This document shows positions 33,548 to 44,386 of a DNA stretch of 64,000 nucleotides, one piece after another; positions within the stretch are counted from its first letter, which is position 1, and every line of letters begins with the position of its first letter. Made by a program: the position numbers and the translations under genes. The DNA is taken from NCBI GenBank assembly GCA_028554795.2, contig CM068826.1, forward strand, positions 104,504,102 to 104,568,101, in the 5' to 3' direction. The stretch comes from Sinohyriopsis cumingii. Lineage: Eukaryota > Mollusca > Bivalvia > Unionida > Unionidae. The notes beneath the pieces were generated by a model. The model ran no database searches and was not told the DNA's origin. It worked only from the letters and a program-made list of their open reading frames with translations.

Positions 33548-35947
33548 CACTGGACAACAAATTTTTACAAAAGTCATGTTACTGAAATAAAATTAGTCAA
33601 TTCTTATCAATTTTTATGTGCTGAACACGAATATGACAGTCAAATTGCAAAATTGGCTCTAGTTTTTTTGTAATCTGCAAGAAATTAATGTTTACATAAC
33701 GAAATGCATTCCAATAGTAAAAGGTCAACTGTAATAGCCTACCTATAAAAAATCAAGTCATTGACTACATCTTAGATTTCTTCGCCTGTCTCTTGTACAG
33801 CTGTTTGGGAGCATCTCTGAGGAGTGTCCAGCAGTAGTCAGCCAGCATTGTAGTGGACCATTTTCCCTGGTATCTTTGTTCCATTGTTGCGATATCTTGA
33901 TGAAAACGTTCGCCGTGTTCATCACTAACAATACCACAGTTGCTAGGAAAGAAATCCAAATGGGAATGAAGGAAGTGAATCTTTAGAGACATATTGCAGC
34001 CAAGTTTCTTATACTTCATCAACATGTCTTCTACTAGTTCCTTATAGTTTTCTGCCCTAACATTTCCGAGGAAGTTTGTAGAAACTAGGCGAAAAGCATT
34101 CCATGCTTGTTTCGCGTCACCTTCCAGCAAGTTGTTGAACCGGTCATCTTTGAAAAGCTCTCGAATCTGAGGACCCACAAAAACTCCCTCTTTAATCTTT
34201 GCTTCGCTGAGTCGAGGGAATTTTTCATGCAGGTATCGGAATGCTGGCAAAGTCCGGTCAATGGCTTTCACGAAGTTCTTCATCAAACCTAGTTTGATGT
34301 GAAGGGGTGGTAGCAAGATTTTCTGAGCCTCAATCAGAGCTGGGTGTTGGATATTCTTCTCTCCAATGGCTACATTCTGCCTGTGAGTCCATTCCTTCCT
34401 CATGTAGTGCATTTCCCTTGCTCGGCTATCCCACTCGCATAAGAAACACATGTATTTTGTATATCCTTGCTGCAGTCCCATTAAAAGGGCAACTACCTTC
34501 AAATCACCACAGAGGTGCCAGCTGTACTTGTTATACTCAATGGAATTCAGTAGCTGCCTTAAGTTATCGTATGTCTCTTTCATGTGGACAGCATACGCTA
34601 CTGAAATAGATGGAAGAATGTTTCCATTGTGCAAAAGCACAGCCTTGAGACTCAGTTTCGAAGAGTCCACAAATAGTCTCCATTCTTGTGGGTCATGAGT
34701 GATTTTTAAAGCATTCATGAGGCCCTCAATATCGGAACAGAATATCAGATTACTTTCCTTTCTGAAGAAAGGCTCCAATTGCTGGTGGCGCTTTCGATAT
34801 GCAGTAATTGTGACATCTTCTTCTAGAAGATTCCATTGTTGGAGTCTTGGTCCTAGCAATTCTGCCTTGTTCTTTGATAAGTCCAAATCACGAATCAGGT
34901 CATTTAGTTCTTCCTGTGTTATTCTGTGTGGGGTTGATGATGCACCACAGTGAAAATCTGGATCACTGCATGCTGATGGACCAGGAGAAGAACAGGTCGA
35001 CTCACCTTTGTCTTCGTCAGATGAATCAAGAGAATATTCTGCTGGAGGTTCTGGAATAGGAAGTCCCTCACCATGTGGAACTGGTCTCAATGCAGACGGA
35101 ATGTTTGGGTAGACTATTCTCGACTTCTTTCGCTTCGTTATTCCGCCGGAAAGAGGAGGAACCAAGCAGAAGTAACAGTCATTTAGGTGGTTGCTTGGCT
35201 CTCTCCACACCATTGGGACTGCAAACGGCATTGATGACCTTTTGCAATTCAACCACTGTGAAAGCTGTGTTGTACATGTAGCACAGCATATATGCGGAGC
35301 CCAAGGCTTGTCTTGGTCACCAACCTTGCATCCGAAGTAAAGATGATATGCCTTCTTCACTTGAGAATTGATACTTTTCTTCTGGTTGGCAAATGTCACT
35401 TCCCCACAAATATAGCAAAAATTGTCCGCGGTATTAACACACTTTCGAGGCATTACTGTTCTTTATTGTACGTAAATGGATAAAATAATAAGTTTTATGT
35501 AACAGTAGCTTGAACTGTCTCGCACAACGTCTAAAATATTTTAAATGCTGAACCTATCTGATTGGGCTTTATATAGTACACTGCTTACGTCAGCTTCAGC
35601 AGCCGCCTGGCATTAGTATAATAGGCCTACACATGTATAGTACACTGCTGACGTCAACTTACTTCAGCAGCCGCATGGCATTAGTATTGCATTGCATCAG
35701 AAAATGATGCAATCAACTGTGGATGATGTGAGCATGATGGTATTATGCAATGTTACATCATTATTCCGGATGTTGCTGCAGTCCTACTGGAGAAATTTAC
35801 ACAGTGAAACATAGAAAATGAGGTATATGAATATCTTCAAAACGAGAGCCAATACAAATTTTTCACGGTTATATTCGTGTTCGGCACACCAAAATACTAC
35901 AGATTAGGGCCTTTTCAAGTCAGTAATGATTTCACTTTTGACCAGTG
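33548..35947 (-). mobile_element. Intact 2,400-bp DNA transposon, copy 2
   Basis: The same length as copy 1, with the same CACTGG ends and a 3-bp TAA duplication (33545-33547 and 35948-35950). By eye there are about 11 substitutions and no indels against copy 1. These include TTTATATAG for TATATATAG in the promoter-side TATA tract, and one change in the right terminal repeat. It is inserted in the diverged repeat family member X. The different target duplication shows an independent insertion, not a segmental duplication of one locus. Confidence 0.85.
33765..35453 (-). CDS. Candidate DDE transposase, 562 aa, copy 2
   Basis: A complete ORF in the same position within the element as copy 1. 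It differs from copy 1 at five residues: 202 (Ser to Pro), 224 (His to Gln), 284 (Pro to Ser), 374 (Val to Ile) and 550 (Glu to Lys). I saw only two silent changes. None touches the inferred catalytic residues Asp263, Asp317 or Glu515, or the Cys pairs at 13-16, 57-60, 93-96 and 336-339. Both copies could therefore encode an active enzyme. The excess of replacement over silent changes is what unselected drift of very young copies would give. Confidence 0.8.
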   Translation of the reverse strand: MPRKCVNTADNFCYICGEVTFANQKKSINSQVKKAYHLYFGCKVGDQDKPWAPHICCATCTTQLSQWLNCKRSSMPFAVPMVWREPSNHLNDCYFCLVPPLSGGITKRKKSRIVYPNIPSALRPVPHGEGLPIPEPPAEYSLDSSDEDKGESTCSSPGPSACSDPDFHCGASSTPHRITQEELNDLIRDLDLSKNKAELLGPRLQQWNLLEEDVTITAYRKRHQQLEPFFRKESNLIFCSDIEGLMNALKITHDPQEWRLFVDSSKLSLKAVLLHNGNILPSISVAYAVHMKETYDNLRQLLNSIEYNKYSWHLCGDLKVVALLMGLQQGYTKYMCFLCEWDSRAREMHYMRKEWTHRQNVAIGEKNIQHPALIEAQKILLPPLHIKLGLMKNFVKAIDRTLPAFRYLHEKFPRLSEAKIKEGVFVGPQIRELFKDDRFNNLLEGDAKQAWNAFRLVSTNFLGNVRAENYKELVEDMLMKYKKLGCNMSLKIHFLHSHLDFFPSNCGIVSDEHGERFHQDIATMEQRYQGKWSTTMLADYCWTLLRDAPKQLYKRQAKKSKM

Positions 35948-35950
35948 TAA

Positions 35951-37200
35951 TCATTAGGTAAAAGATTAGTTCCATATATCAAATTTCAGATATTCCTATT
36001 ATAAAGCAAAAAAATATATGATAGGCAAGTTTGAGCTCTGCTTTTATCACACTACGGGCACTGATTTCGCCAGAGCATATGTCGAATGGGGGCGAGGGCG
36101 ATTAGTCGGCAGATATTACTCAATTACCCTAAATATCTGCATTTGCAACTTAAAGTGAAAGCCCTGCATACAATGATGTTTTGCCGACGACAGATGAAAA
36201 TTCTAGCTCTTCACGTATTAATCTCGATGTACATAAGACTACACACCATGTTTCAACATCCGCTGTTTATATGTCACGCCACTCGGATAGCGTCGTTTAG
36301 CAGGCTGTTTCCGGTTATGATCTGACGATGCAATTTGTATTGACCATATATTTAGTTAACCTATCGTTCTAGAACATATGACGTGCACTGACTCAATTCT
36401 GCGCGTGATTGCGAAATAGCTTCAAGCATTCATCGTATCGAGCTCTTTATAAAAAAACAATGAAAGTAAAATAGCAACTAACAGTGAAATAAGCAGGGTT
36501 GATGGGGGAAAATATACTGAAACTGCGAATCACGCTAGTGGGTGGGTTTGCGACAATAAATTCGTCTTTTTGTTGCTGCTGGGAGTCAACGCAAGACTTT
36601 CAATACTAGTTTTACACTCAGTAAGACCAACGAGACTCACACCTTTGCAGGTGCCGAGTTTTACTACATTAATCTCCAAGGAATCAGCGATGATTGAACG
36701 AGATCATCGTTTTCAATCCGCATAAACGGGTCATTAATTGAAGTACTACTTTTCCGGCTTACGACTCAGACGAGAACTAGCCTTGCGTCCATGTTTGCAT
36801 CCGGATACACCACTAAATACAAGTCTCTACATACAATGAGTATTATTCAAAATAAGTTAAATATTAAGTGACAAAAGCTTTCAAACTATTTGATGACATG
36901 ATCACATCTGTTTTAATCTATGCAGCTGAAATTTTGGGGTATGAATATTTACATACCAGAAATTTAACAACAAACACCAATGTGAAGAAATCTTCTATTG
37001 CTGATGAAGTCAAAGAACCATTTTATAATAAGTTCAGCTTTCTACGTCTTTTCAGCATTCCACAGAAGAAATCAAATGTACACGTAACTAAATTATTATT
37101 TTATTTTGTTTTCTCTATATGGAAGATCGCAACTATATAGTGATAAATGTATAATGTTAGTTCTGTTCGATCTTCTAATATGTTTTTATGTTTTGTCTCT
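35951..37200. repeat. Large diverged repeat family, member X, right part
   Basis: It resumes after the transposon. The stretch near 36305-36440 (GGTTATGATCTGACGATGCA and following) is collinear with 58520-58640 (GGTTATGATCTGCCAGTGCA and following). Identity is low. Confidence 0.6.
36874..37140 (+). pseudogene. Possible non-LTR RT C-terminal fragment
   Basis: The open frame contains KAFKLFDDMITSVLIYAAEILGYE, which resembles the K..KLFD.MV.PVLLYG.EIWG block downstream of the RT palm in many LINEs. The rest is diverged but keeps a PQKKSN segment where a P..T.N block is expected. It is truncated at both ends and is probably a relic. Confidence 0.5.
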
Positions 37201-38092
37201 CCATTTTCACTTCACTGTGTTAAATCTATATGTAATGTTGACGCTATACCACATTGCAATATTATTATGTATCTGTAGTATATGGGCCCATCGCCAACAT
37301 TACCAATACACCCTTGTATTTGTCATTGTCGTTAGGTACAATGGTCTCTACGCACAGCCAGCGAGATTCCCAAATATTTTAACAACGTGGGCTGTAAGAA
37401 TGCGCGCTGTATTTAGCAAAACCATAGTCAAGGAACAATATATAGACAAGGAACACGAATCATTGGTGCCACCTCTCAATCTTAGAACAGTTCTATCAAA
37501 GTCACAACTATATGATTCTATTACGCACAACAGAAAGCTTATTTTATACAATGCATGTTGGTCTTATGTTTAAATTCGTTTGTATAATGCCCAGATGTGT
37601 ATTTCTGCCTCAAAACTGAATGTTGTGTTTCCTTGAAACTGCTGTATCTTTCGTCAGACATTTTGTAGAGATAGCAATTTTGTTAAGTTTCCTGTTTTGA
37701 TCTGTCATTTCAAATGATATTTCTAACTGATCTATGTATGCTTTATTCATAGCAATACCTAAATTAATAAACATTTTATTCAGTTGAGGTTCCTTACTGC
37801 ACACTAACTACGACTAAACGTGGATGTAGAACAGGGAATAATAGCGATGCAGAACTTTGGTAGTAATGTTCTCTTCAGAGGGGTGTGTGTTTATTTTCTT
37901 CCAAACAAATGTTCTGTAATATATTTATGTGTTCAGTCTGAAAAATAATTATTTGGACCTTTTTTCTTTTACATGAGTAGCCGTGTGCAAAATCTACCAC
38001 TTTTCTTTGTCACCACCATTCCACGCCTTTTCTTTTCCCTTCATCACAGACAGTTGCGTAGCAACCGCCCAATCAATTCCGCAATCTATGGG

Positions 38093-38133
<41 letters not shown>

Positions 38134-38239
38134 ATGTCATTGGGAACGGCCAGTTACCTTTGCAGGACTCACGGTACTAATTCAACTCATATAGTAAACA
38201 TATGGAAACACCATCTTATTCAAAATTTAATAACTTAAA
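37201..38239. other. No identifiable gene; TG run
   Basis: A (GT)n run lies at about 38097-38130. The 155-codon frame at 37106-37573 (+) is hydrophobic at its start and has no recognised domain. It overlaps repeat-family sequence. Confidence 0.4.
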
Positions 38240-38640
38240 ATTTCTGGGTGCTGATGATCAGACCTATATCTCTCCATACACAACTATCCTTGGTGCAAGC
38301 TTTTGTGTGGAGAGCACCATATGAGCGCGGCATTTTTTTCCATCTACATTGCATGAAACACGTGCTATCTATTCTGAACAGATGAATCAGGTGCTACTTT
38401 CATTATTGAGTGCTCCTAAGTCAAGTCTGTAAAAATACTAAAATTGCATCACTAGAATTTTGTCTGATAGGATAAGCTCTCAATAGATATTTTTTACTAA
38501 AAAATTTCTTTTCATTATTAACCAATTATGGACCACCAGACCCATAAATACTCTATTATTTGTTCACCCATTTCTAGACTGGTTCACAGTTCTTCCATAT
38601 AATTAGTACCGTGTGTCCTGCAAGATTGCATTCGTGGCTT
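38240..38640. repeat. Noncoding repeat R3, copy 1
   Basis: It shares landmarks with 51430-51900 and 52870-53240: TTAACCAATTATGGACCACCAGACC near 38520, then CCCATTTCTAGACTGGTTC near 38568 and a TTCTTCCATATAATTAGTA end. Strongly diverged. Confidence 0.6.
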
Positions 38641-38836
38641 TAAACTGAGAGTGGTCTGCCTTTATCCTTCTCAGGAGTCAGCACAGTTGCATGAGCATTT
38701 AATATCGAAAGGAGGGTTCAAGAAATTTAGCATTTTGACTCTATGATTTGTACTCTTATCCATCTTTAACCATCATCCTATTTATGTGGGGTTGGGGGTT
38801 GGGAAGGTGTAGCTGCAGAAAGTTTTTCTTTTGAAG

Positions 38837-38840
<4 letters not shown>

Positions 38841-38888
<48 letters not shown>
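38841..38888. repeat. (TA)24 microsatellite
   Basis: A pure TA run. Confidence 0.97.
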
Positions 38889-38892
<4 letters not shown>

Positions 38893-39699
38893 GTCTAATA
38901 CTTAGCGTAATGCAGCCATAATGATTAAATTATACACATATAAAAGACAGTTTACAGACACCTGTTTGTTTTCCATAGGCCTCAGTGCCAACACTAATTG
39001 AAATAAATATATGTTCTACCCTATTTAGCATCCGGGTCACACGCTGTCATAGAGGGCTCTTTTAGATTTTCAAGTTAACAAAGAACAAAGCAGGTGCTCC
39101 ATTTCATTTAAGAACTACACAGGGCTACGAGTTAGAACAGAAGCATTCCTAATGACGTGTATAACTTTTAAACAAAATCATAAAAGTACAAAATTTAACC
39201 AAGATATGGATTAACAAAATCTCAAATGTTGTCAAGAGACTCAACATTTGAAAGCCTGGCAGAAACTACAACTCTTATATAATGCATCAATCACAGCTAG
39301 TTTTGTAGTTTATTTCTGAATACATTTTTCCCCTCCACATTAAACTCCGTCCATCCCGGTGGAGGGGAAAATTCAGTTCGTACCTTTTTTTCTGGGGAAT
39401 CAAACATGTAGTTGTCTGATATTAAGTTTTACGGGATAAGCCAAACCATGTTTAAAAGTGAAAACCGGGTGGGGTGGGGGTGGGCAAGTGCCCTCCGACC
39501 TTGCCCCTATTCGCAAGCGCCCATGTATTGCCAACCTTATGTTTTCAATAATCTGTGATAAAGCTCTTTATCTGTGGATTACACTCAAGCTTTTAACGAT
39601 ATCAGCTATTAGCCTTGGAGATGTTCACCCACTGGTAAGAAATTTTGTAAAGGATTTTATTTACATGTCCAACCCCCTCCCTAAAGGTCTGTATTTGTG
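38889..39699. other. No identifiable gene
   Basis: A G-rich patch (GGGTGGGGTGGGGGTGGG) lies at about 39468-39485, itself a G-quadruplex-capable motif. Nothing else was recognised. Confidence 0.4.
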
Positions 39700-41147
39700 G
39701 GTTTCATGGTAGAAAATCAAACGTAATTTTGCATTCCTTTAAATCCTCCTGTGAGATATATTTGTTCCACATGCAATAGCAAACTCCTTTCTTAATAAAA
39801 TTTGTTCTCTCTCCATGCCTGTCAATTTAATTTTAGTAGTGCATTTTAGAATGGTTTCCCTCAATGAATGGACTTTAGATGTTAAACCTACACTTTTTTT
39901 CAGATTCCACCCAGTTGCGATCTCATGCTATTGTTAAGTTTTCCATGGAAAAGTTTTAGATGTAGTCAGTTAATTTTTTCTGTGAATTCAGGTATCTTCG
40001 CGATATAATTTGCTGGTACATTGACGTTTAATTATATGTCAGTTGTGAGTCTTAACATGCAGTGGCCTGCCCTTAAAATACTCCCCAGTGTTACACGTTT
40101 CCCATTTAAATTTTTGCTTTGATAATTTTAAAATTGTTGATACCTCTGTACATATTTCCCACAGGATTCTATTTAATAAAACTATTGTGGTAAATTTTTC
40201 ACTTACGTATTACTTTCATCTTGTTGTCTATACCTTGGGTTTCTTTAAAAATAATGATATTATAGTCTCTTGTTTCTTCGTAGAGTTTATTTAGTTTCCC
40301 CTCATTTATATCGTTCACATTTATATTGATCACTCTTAAGTTTGGTTCTTCCATGACATACCTCAGACGGTATTGTGTGCTCATATACTATATTCAGCTT
40401 ATATTTGTATTTTATTATTAATATCTTTACACTGGTTTCATCCCATCGTAGTACATGACACTATTTAGTCTTCATCGACAGACGAAGTTCCCTGTTCGTT
40501 TACTGTGGATGTTTCCCACTTCTCGTTTTCATCTTCCGAATCGGAAATGGGATTGTTATCCTCATTGTGTGATATTTCTTGTAGCACACATTATTAATTT
40601 CTAGCTAGTAGCTTTAGTGTTACCTCTTCTGGGGATTCTACTATTGGCGAAGGTGATTGGAGATAATTTCCCCTTTAGAAACTGTCCAGCTTCAGTCCTG
40701 GCCCCCTTACCAGGGTATCTTTGTTTGGACCATTTTCATCAACAGGTTTATTATTCTCACTTGCTGGTCCCCGAGATACAATATCGCATGTTTGTTCTCC
40801 CTCTCCTATATTTTCCTCTTCCAGTTGTAATTCGTTTGCATTTATGCTCTACCCCATTATCCTACTTGCATAGGTCTCCTTATTTTGGGGATTGGGGCAG
40901 TCTCGTGGGGCATGGCCAGTTGTTTGGCACCACGAACAAAGTCTGTCTTGTTCGCACCCCCTGTACCACGATTTAAGGACGAAGTCCATCACGTAAAAAG
41001 GTGAGTATTTTCTTTGCTTCGTCCTTATGTATTGTGAGGATAATAATTTCTGATTTTATGGATTTGTATCCCCATACGGTTGCGGGTCTTTGCTGGGTGA
41101 TCTTGGCTTGAAAGTCTACTGGAATTTTCCATACCATTTTCTCCGTC
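39700..41147 (-). pseudogene. LINE remnant: ORF1 with CCHC knuckle, start of ORF2
   Basis: Read on the minus strand, an ORF1-like segment comes first (41147 down, VWKIPVDFQAKITQQRPATVWG then KDEAKKILTFLRDGLRP). After a frame change a zinc knuckle CSWCQTTGHAPRDC (CX2CX4HX4C) lies at about 40900-40945. A long Glu/Asn/Ser-rich tail follows. At 40384 an endonuclease-like start appears (LRVININVNDINEGKLNKLYEE), and it decays with stops from about 40200. The order knuckle protein then apurinic endonuclease is that of a two-ORF non-LTR element. No RT is left. Confidence 0.7.
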
Positions 41148-41312
41148 GGTAATTCCAGAGTCGTGCCTGACATGACCGACACAATCGGGATGCATCCCTT
41201 GGATGTCACCGTGGCATACACTTGTAAACCGTCGTCCATTTAAATGTATGCTTTAACCAACATATTCTCAGATCCCTCGCCAAGGTAGTGTTCTGAGCGA
41301 CTTTGTCATCGA
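41146..41312 (-). pseudogene. EPDR central-exon pseudocopy, minus strand
   Basis: It resembles the exon at 15347-15511: DDKVAQNTT, then a one-base shift, then LGEGSENMLVKAYI, a stop where the intact exon has Tyr, then DDGLQVYATVTSKGCIPIVSVMSG. The AG acceptor is lost. Upstream, 41313-41650 (minus) also matches the intron upstream of the intact exon (for example GTATTTACATTC near 15191). Homology to the intact exon stops at about 41146, where LINE ORF1 sequence continues in frame. Confidence 0.75.
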
Positions 41313-41354
41313 ATTTGAATAAATAAATAAGTATGCAAGGAAGGGACACAGGCA

Positions 41355-41433
41355 GTATGTATGTATGTATGTATGTATGTATGTATGTATGTATGTATGT
41401 ATGCATGTATGTATGTATGTATGTATGTATGTA

Positions 41434-41467
<34 letters not shown>

Positions 41468-41493
41468 TACATGCATGTGTGTGTGTGTGTGTG
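41355..41493. repeat. Compound (TATG)n / (GT)n microsatellite
   Basis: About 85 bp of TATG, then two GT runs separated by CATACATGCAT. The open frames on both strands here are repeat translations. Confidence 0.97.
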
Positions 41494-41824
41494 TCTGCCA
41501 AAATCAACGGGAAGACAACCCCCTCCGACAGAATGTAAATACGCACCATGATATATCTTATAAATTTTGCAATCCCACCAACTTCCCCGAATAAATGGCA
41601 CAAAATCAAACCGAAAAGGACAAAGGTCAGGGTCGGCTTTAATGTAAATCATATTCTTTCAAAACTCAAAACGCCATCAGGCGAAATATCAGAAATATCA
41701 CAAAGGGATAAATCCCAAAGAGGCTGCCCCGGTCAGTCATCTTATGACATACATTGTGTGGGTGGGAGTACAGAGCCTATTATACATTACCTAGCGTGCA
41801 GAGAGAGAGAGAGAGGGGGGGGGG

Positions 41825-41896
41825 AGTATTCTACAGTGACAGCCAGCGGTTGTTTCCCGATTGTGTCGTTAATGTCAGACCTCACTCTCCAGGGAG
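41825..41896 (+). pseudogene. EPDR central-exon fragment, plus strand
   Basis: It reads STVTASGCFPIVSLMSDLTLQGG and ends in the same GAG|GTAAC donor. The following TTTCTTTCTTCATGTT stretch matches the intron after the intact exon at 15512. A G10 run (about 41816-41824) and GA repeats precede it, and the 5' half of the exon is missing. It is a 5'-truncated pseudocopy in opposite orientation to the copy 500 bp away. Confidence 0.75.
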
Positions 41897-43065
41897 GTAA
41901 CCCTTTCTTTCTTCATGTTCTACTCATGACTGAGACAAATGCAGTTATGTAACCTTTTTATTATATGCTCATTTTTTATTCTACCTAAGGTTTAATTATA
42001 TAAACAAAATACACTACAAGAAACAACGTAAATGAATGAATGCCGTATTCCACACTAAATACACAAGCGCAGATTTGACATTACAAAATGACATCATTAT
42101 TAATGCACACATAACCCAGATAAATTTGAACTTAGTCACGCGCTCGACATAACTTTCAAAAGAAAATGGCGTGTCTAGTTAAAATTGAAATTTGCAGTCA
42201 TATTGTGAATGAATACGCATTGCAACAACTTTTCCATTTGATCTGGAATGAATATATGTTGGTATTTTGTTTCGATTCGACAAAAGTTTGTTATTTTGGA
42301 CTGGATTCATCTGTGCAAATTATACATGAAATACATCGGATTAAAGTGGCGGGGGAGAAGCGTGTTTACGTCTGCAAATGCCTTTCTGTTTCTGTCATTG
42401 AATGTTTGAAATCATAACGTGAGGAAAATAGTACGTCTTTCAATTGCAATTATCAAAAAGACGCTATGGAATTTAATGCTTATTTCATTTTCAGTGCAGT
42501 AAGGAGGATGCAATTGCACTTATCATCGAAATTACAGCACAATTTTGAAATGTGAAATCCACATTGAAAACCTATGACATGGCTCATGTAATTCAGATTT
42601 GCAGAATTAAGAAAAAACATTTTGAGGAAATTCAGGATGTAAAACTGTAAGTATATTTTATTTTGCCATTCTTATCACTAGATAAAGAAGACAGTATATG
42701 CCTTGTCACTTGTATGTTATTTGTAAGGACATAATCTTCCGTCTTTTATACAATGTAGCTAACCTAAATCCGTAACATTGTATCAACGCGGAATGTGCTA
42801 AAACAGCTCGGTGTTTTTGCAGTCCACGAAACATGTTTTAGTTCATTCAGAAACAAATTTAAACAATCACAACGTAAAGAGCCTCTTACGCGAGTGTATA
42901 TGATTTGTTTACAAATCAAAAGTACTGGCGTCTGCGTGATTGTTTGTTTGCAACATAAAGTAGTTCCTTTATTCACGTGAATGCTATATGTGAATTGTCG
43001 CGCGCGTTCAGTATCGGGGAATATTGAACGATTTTGACAATGTAAAGTTAACGGGGAAAAAATGA

Positions 43066-43067
<2 letters not shown>
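41897..43067. other. No identifiable gene
   Basis: An 83-codon frame at 42166-42417 (+) is open but has no domain or splice context I could support. Confidence 0.4.

Positions 43068-43145
<78 letters not shown>
43068..43145. repeat. (AT)39 microsatellite
   Basis: A pure AT run, 250 bp outside the virus-like block. Confidence 0.97.
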
Positions 43146-43147
<2 letters not shown>

Positions 43148-43394
43148 CGCAGTATTAATTCTGCATTAAAACTTTTAGTCCAAGTTTGAAATAGAACACT
43201 TCGATAATACTGGGATAGGTGGAACGTTACCTGGTTAAGGATTCACGCATTTGTATAATTAGGATCACCTAGAGAATACACTAACAGATTATTCTGTATT
43301 AAAACTATTCGTTTCAATATTCGTCTTGATATCAGAGTTTCACGTCAGCAGTCAACGGAGTACCAAAGCATTCCTCTGCGGTTTCATTAATTTT

Positions 43395-43940
43395 TCATAA
43401 ATTTCTACGAAGATTCGTGAACATATTTACATGAACATCGTACTCGGCTCGCAGTATAATGGATAATGTAACATCTACGTTGTACACGTATTTCTTTGTT
43501 GCCGCATCTTCGTCGGATGTTGGCTCTCTTAGCACGACTATTTTATTTCCGTTCATGCTGAGTTCACCTGTCATTGTGTCACCGGTATACTTCAAACGAT
43601 TAACAACGCTTCTTGCAGTTTCATCTCTGATGGTTGTAAACTATATATTTGAGTCTCTGATTCTACCCCCCGCCAGGAAATACTGGAATGTTATCCGTGG
43701 TAGCACCCAGAACTCTACGAACTATATCATTCCATTTGATATTACTCTTTTTTAAAACGCCATATTTATTCTGAAAAAGAACAACTTCAACTCGGTCAAC
43801 CCCAGAGAGGTTCGTGATATCAGCGAGTTCGTCTTTAGTCGCGTAATTTGACGAATCTATTTCGTCGAACTTTTTTTTACTCTAAGAAGTATCACCGCGG
43901 GATCTTCCGTAAATATCTACCATTATTTTCTTCGTGGTTT
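43395..43940 (-). pseudogene. Virus-derived fiber-like protein, broken
   Basis: The minus-strand start near 43922 (MVDIYGRS) leads, after stops and frameshifts, to a phage/adenovirus-fiber-like segment MTGELSMNGNKIVVL, then DEDAATKKYV (43395-43595). Repeats of NGNKI.NL..P....DAATK.YV type are characteristic of trimeric fiber shafts in Polinton-, adintovirus- and phage-type attachment proteins. The trimeric role is by family analogy. It lies next to the protease, in the same orientation. Confidence 0.65.
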
Positions 43941-43954
43941 TTTCAAATGGTGAT

Positions 43955-44377
43955 CTAAATCAATGACTTATCAAACTGTCGACTTGTATAATTAGATACG
44001 ACTTTGTGAGGTGGCAACGATGATTTTGATACAGCATCAAGCACAGCAATTGCTTCCCGGTCACATATTGGTGGATCGGTTAATGTTTGTTTTGGTAGCG
44101 TTGAATACCAAGTTTTTACGTGAAGGGGTGTTACATAGTGTATCAATTCCTGCGGTGGAGCAAACCCATACGAATCGAAATAAACAATTCCACGGGAATC
44201 AATTGCGTATGATACCCAATGAGTTCCAGGCCCAGTGCTGTTATCGAGATTAATAATACCGGTTTCAATATTGTTTGGTCGTTTTGGTAATTGAGCTCGC
44301 ATAAAAACACCTGTAAAGTTATTTATTTTTAGTTGTTTAGCAGCATCAAGTAAATCAAAATTTACATGGGCGTACAA
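43955..44377 (-). pseudogene. Adenain-like cysteine protease, Polinton/adintovirus type
   Basis: A 140-codon open frame. It shows GIINLDNSTGPGTHWVSY with the catalytic-type His53, and YFDSYGFAPP with Asp68, which is diagnostic for adenovirus/Polinton maturation proteases that cleave capsid precursors. The region expected to carry the nucleophilic Cys (ICG.LCL..L in relatives) reads ICDREAIAVL. It keeps Cys105 but seems to have lost the second, catalytic Cys, so I judge it inactive although the frame is open. Confidence 0.8.
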
Positions 44378-44386
44378 CCACTGGTT

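Noticed and set aside
37106..37573. 155-codon frame with a hydrophobic start
   Set aside because: No domain, no splice context, and it overlaps diverged repeat-family DNA. Insufficient to call a gene.
41206..41652. 148-aa minus-strand protein with His-Thr repeats
   Set aside because: Most of it is microsatellite. The remainder is duplicated EPDR intron sequence plus the broken exon.
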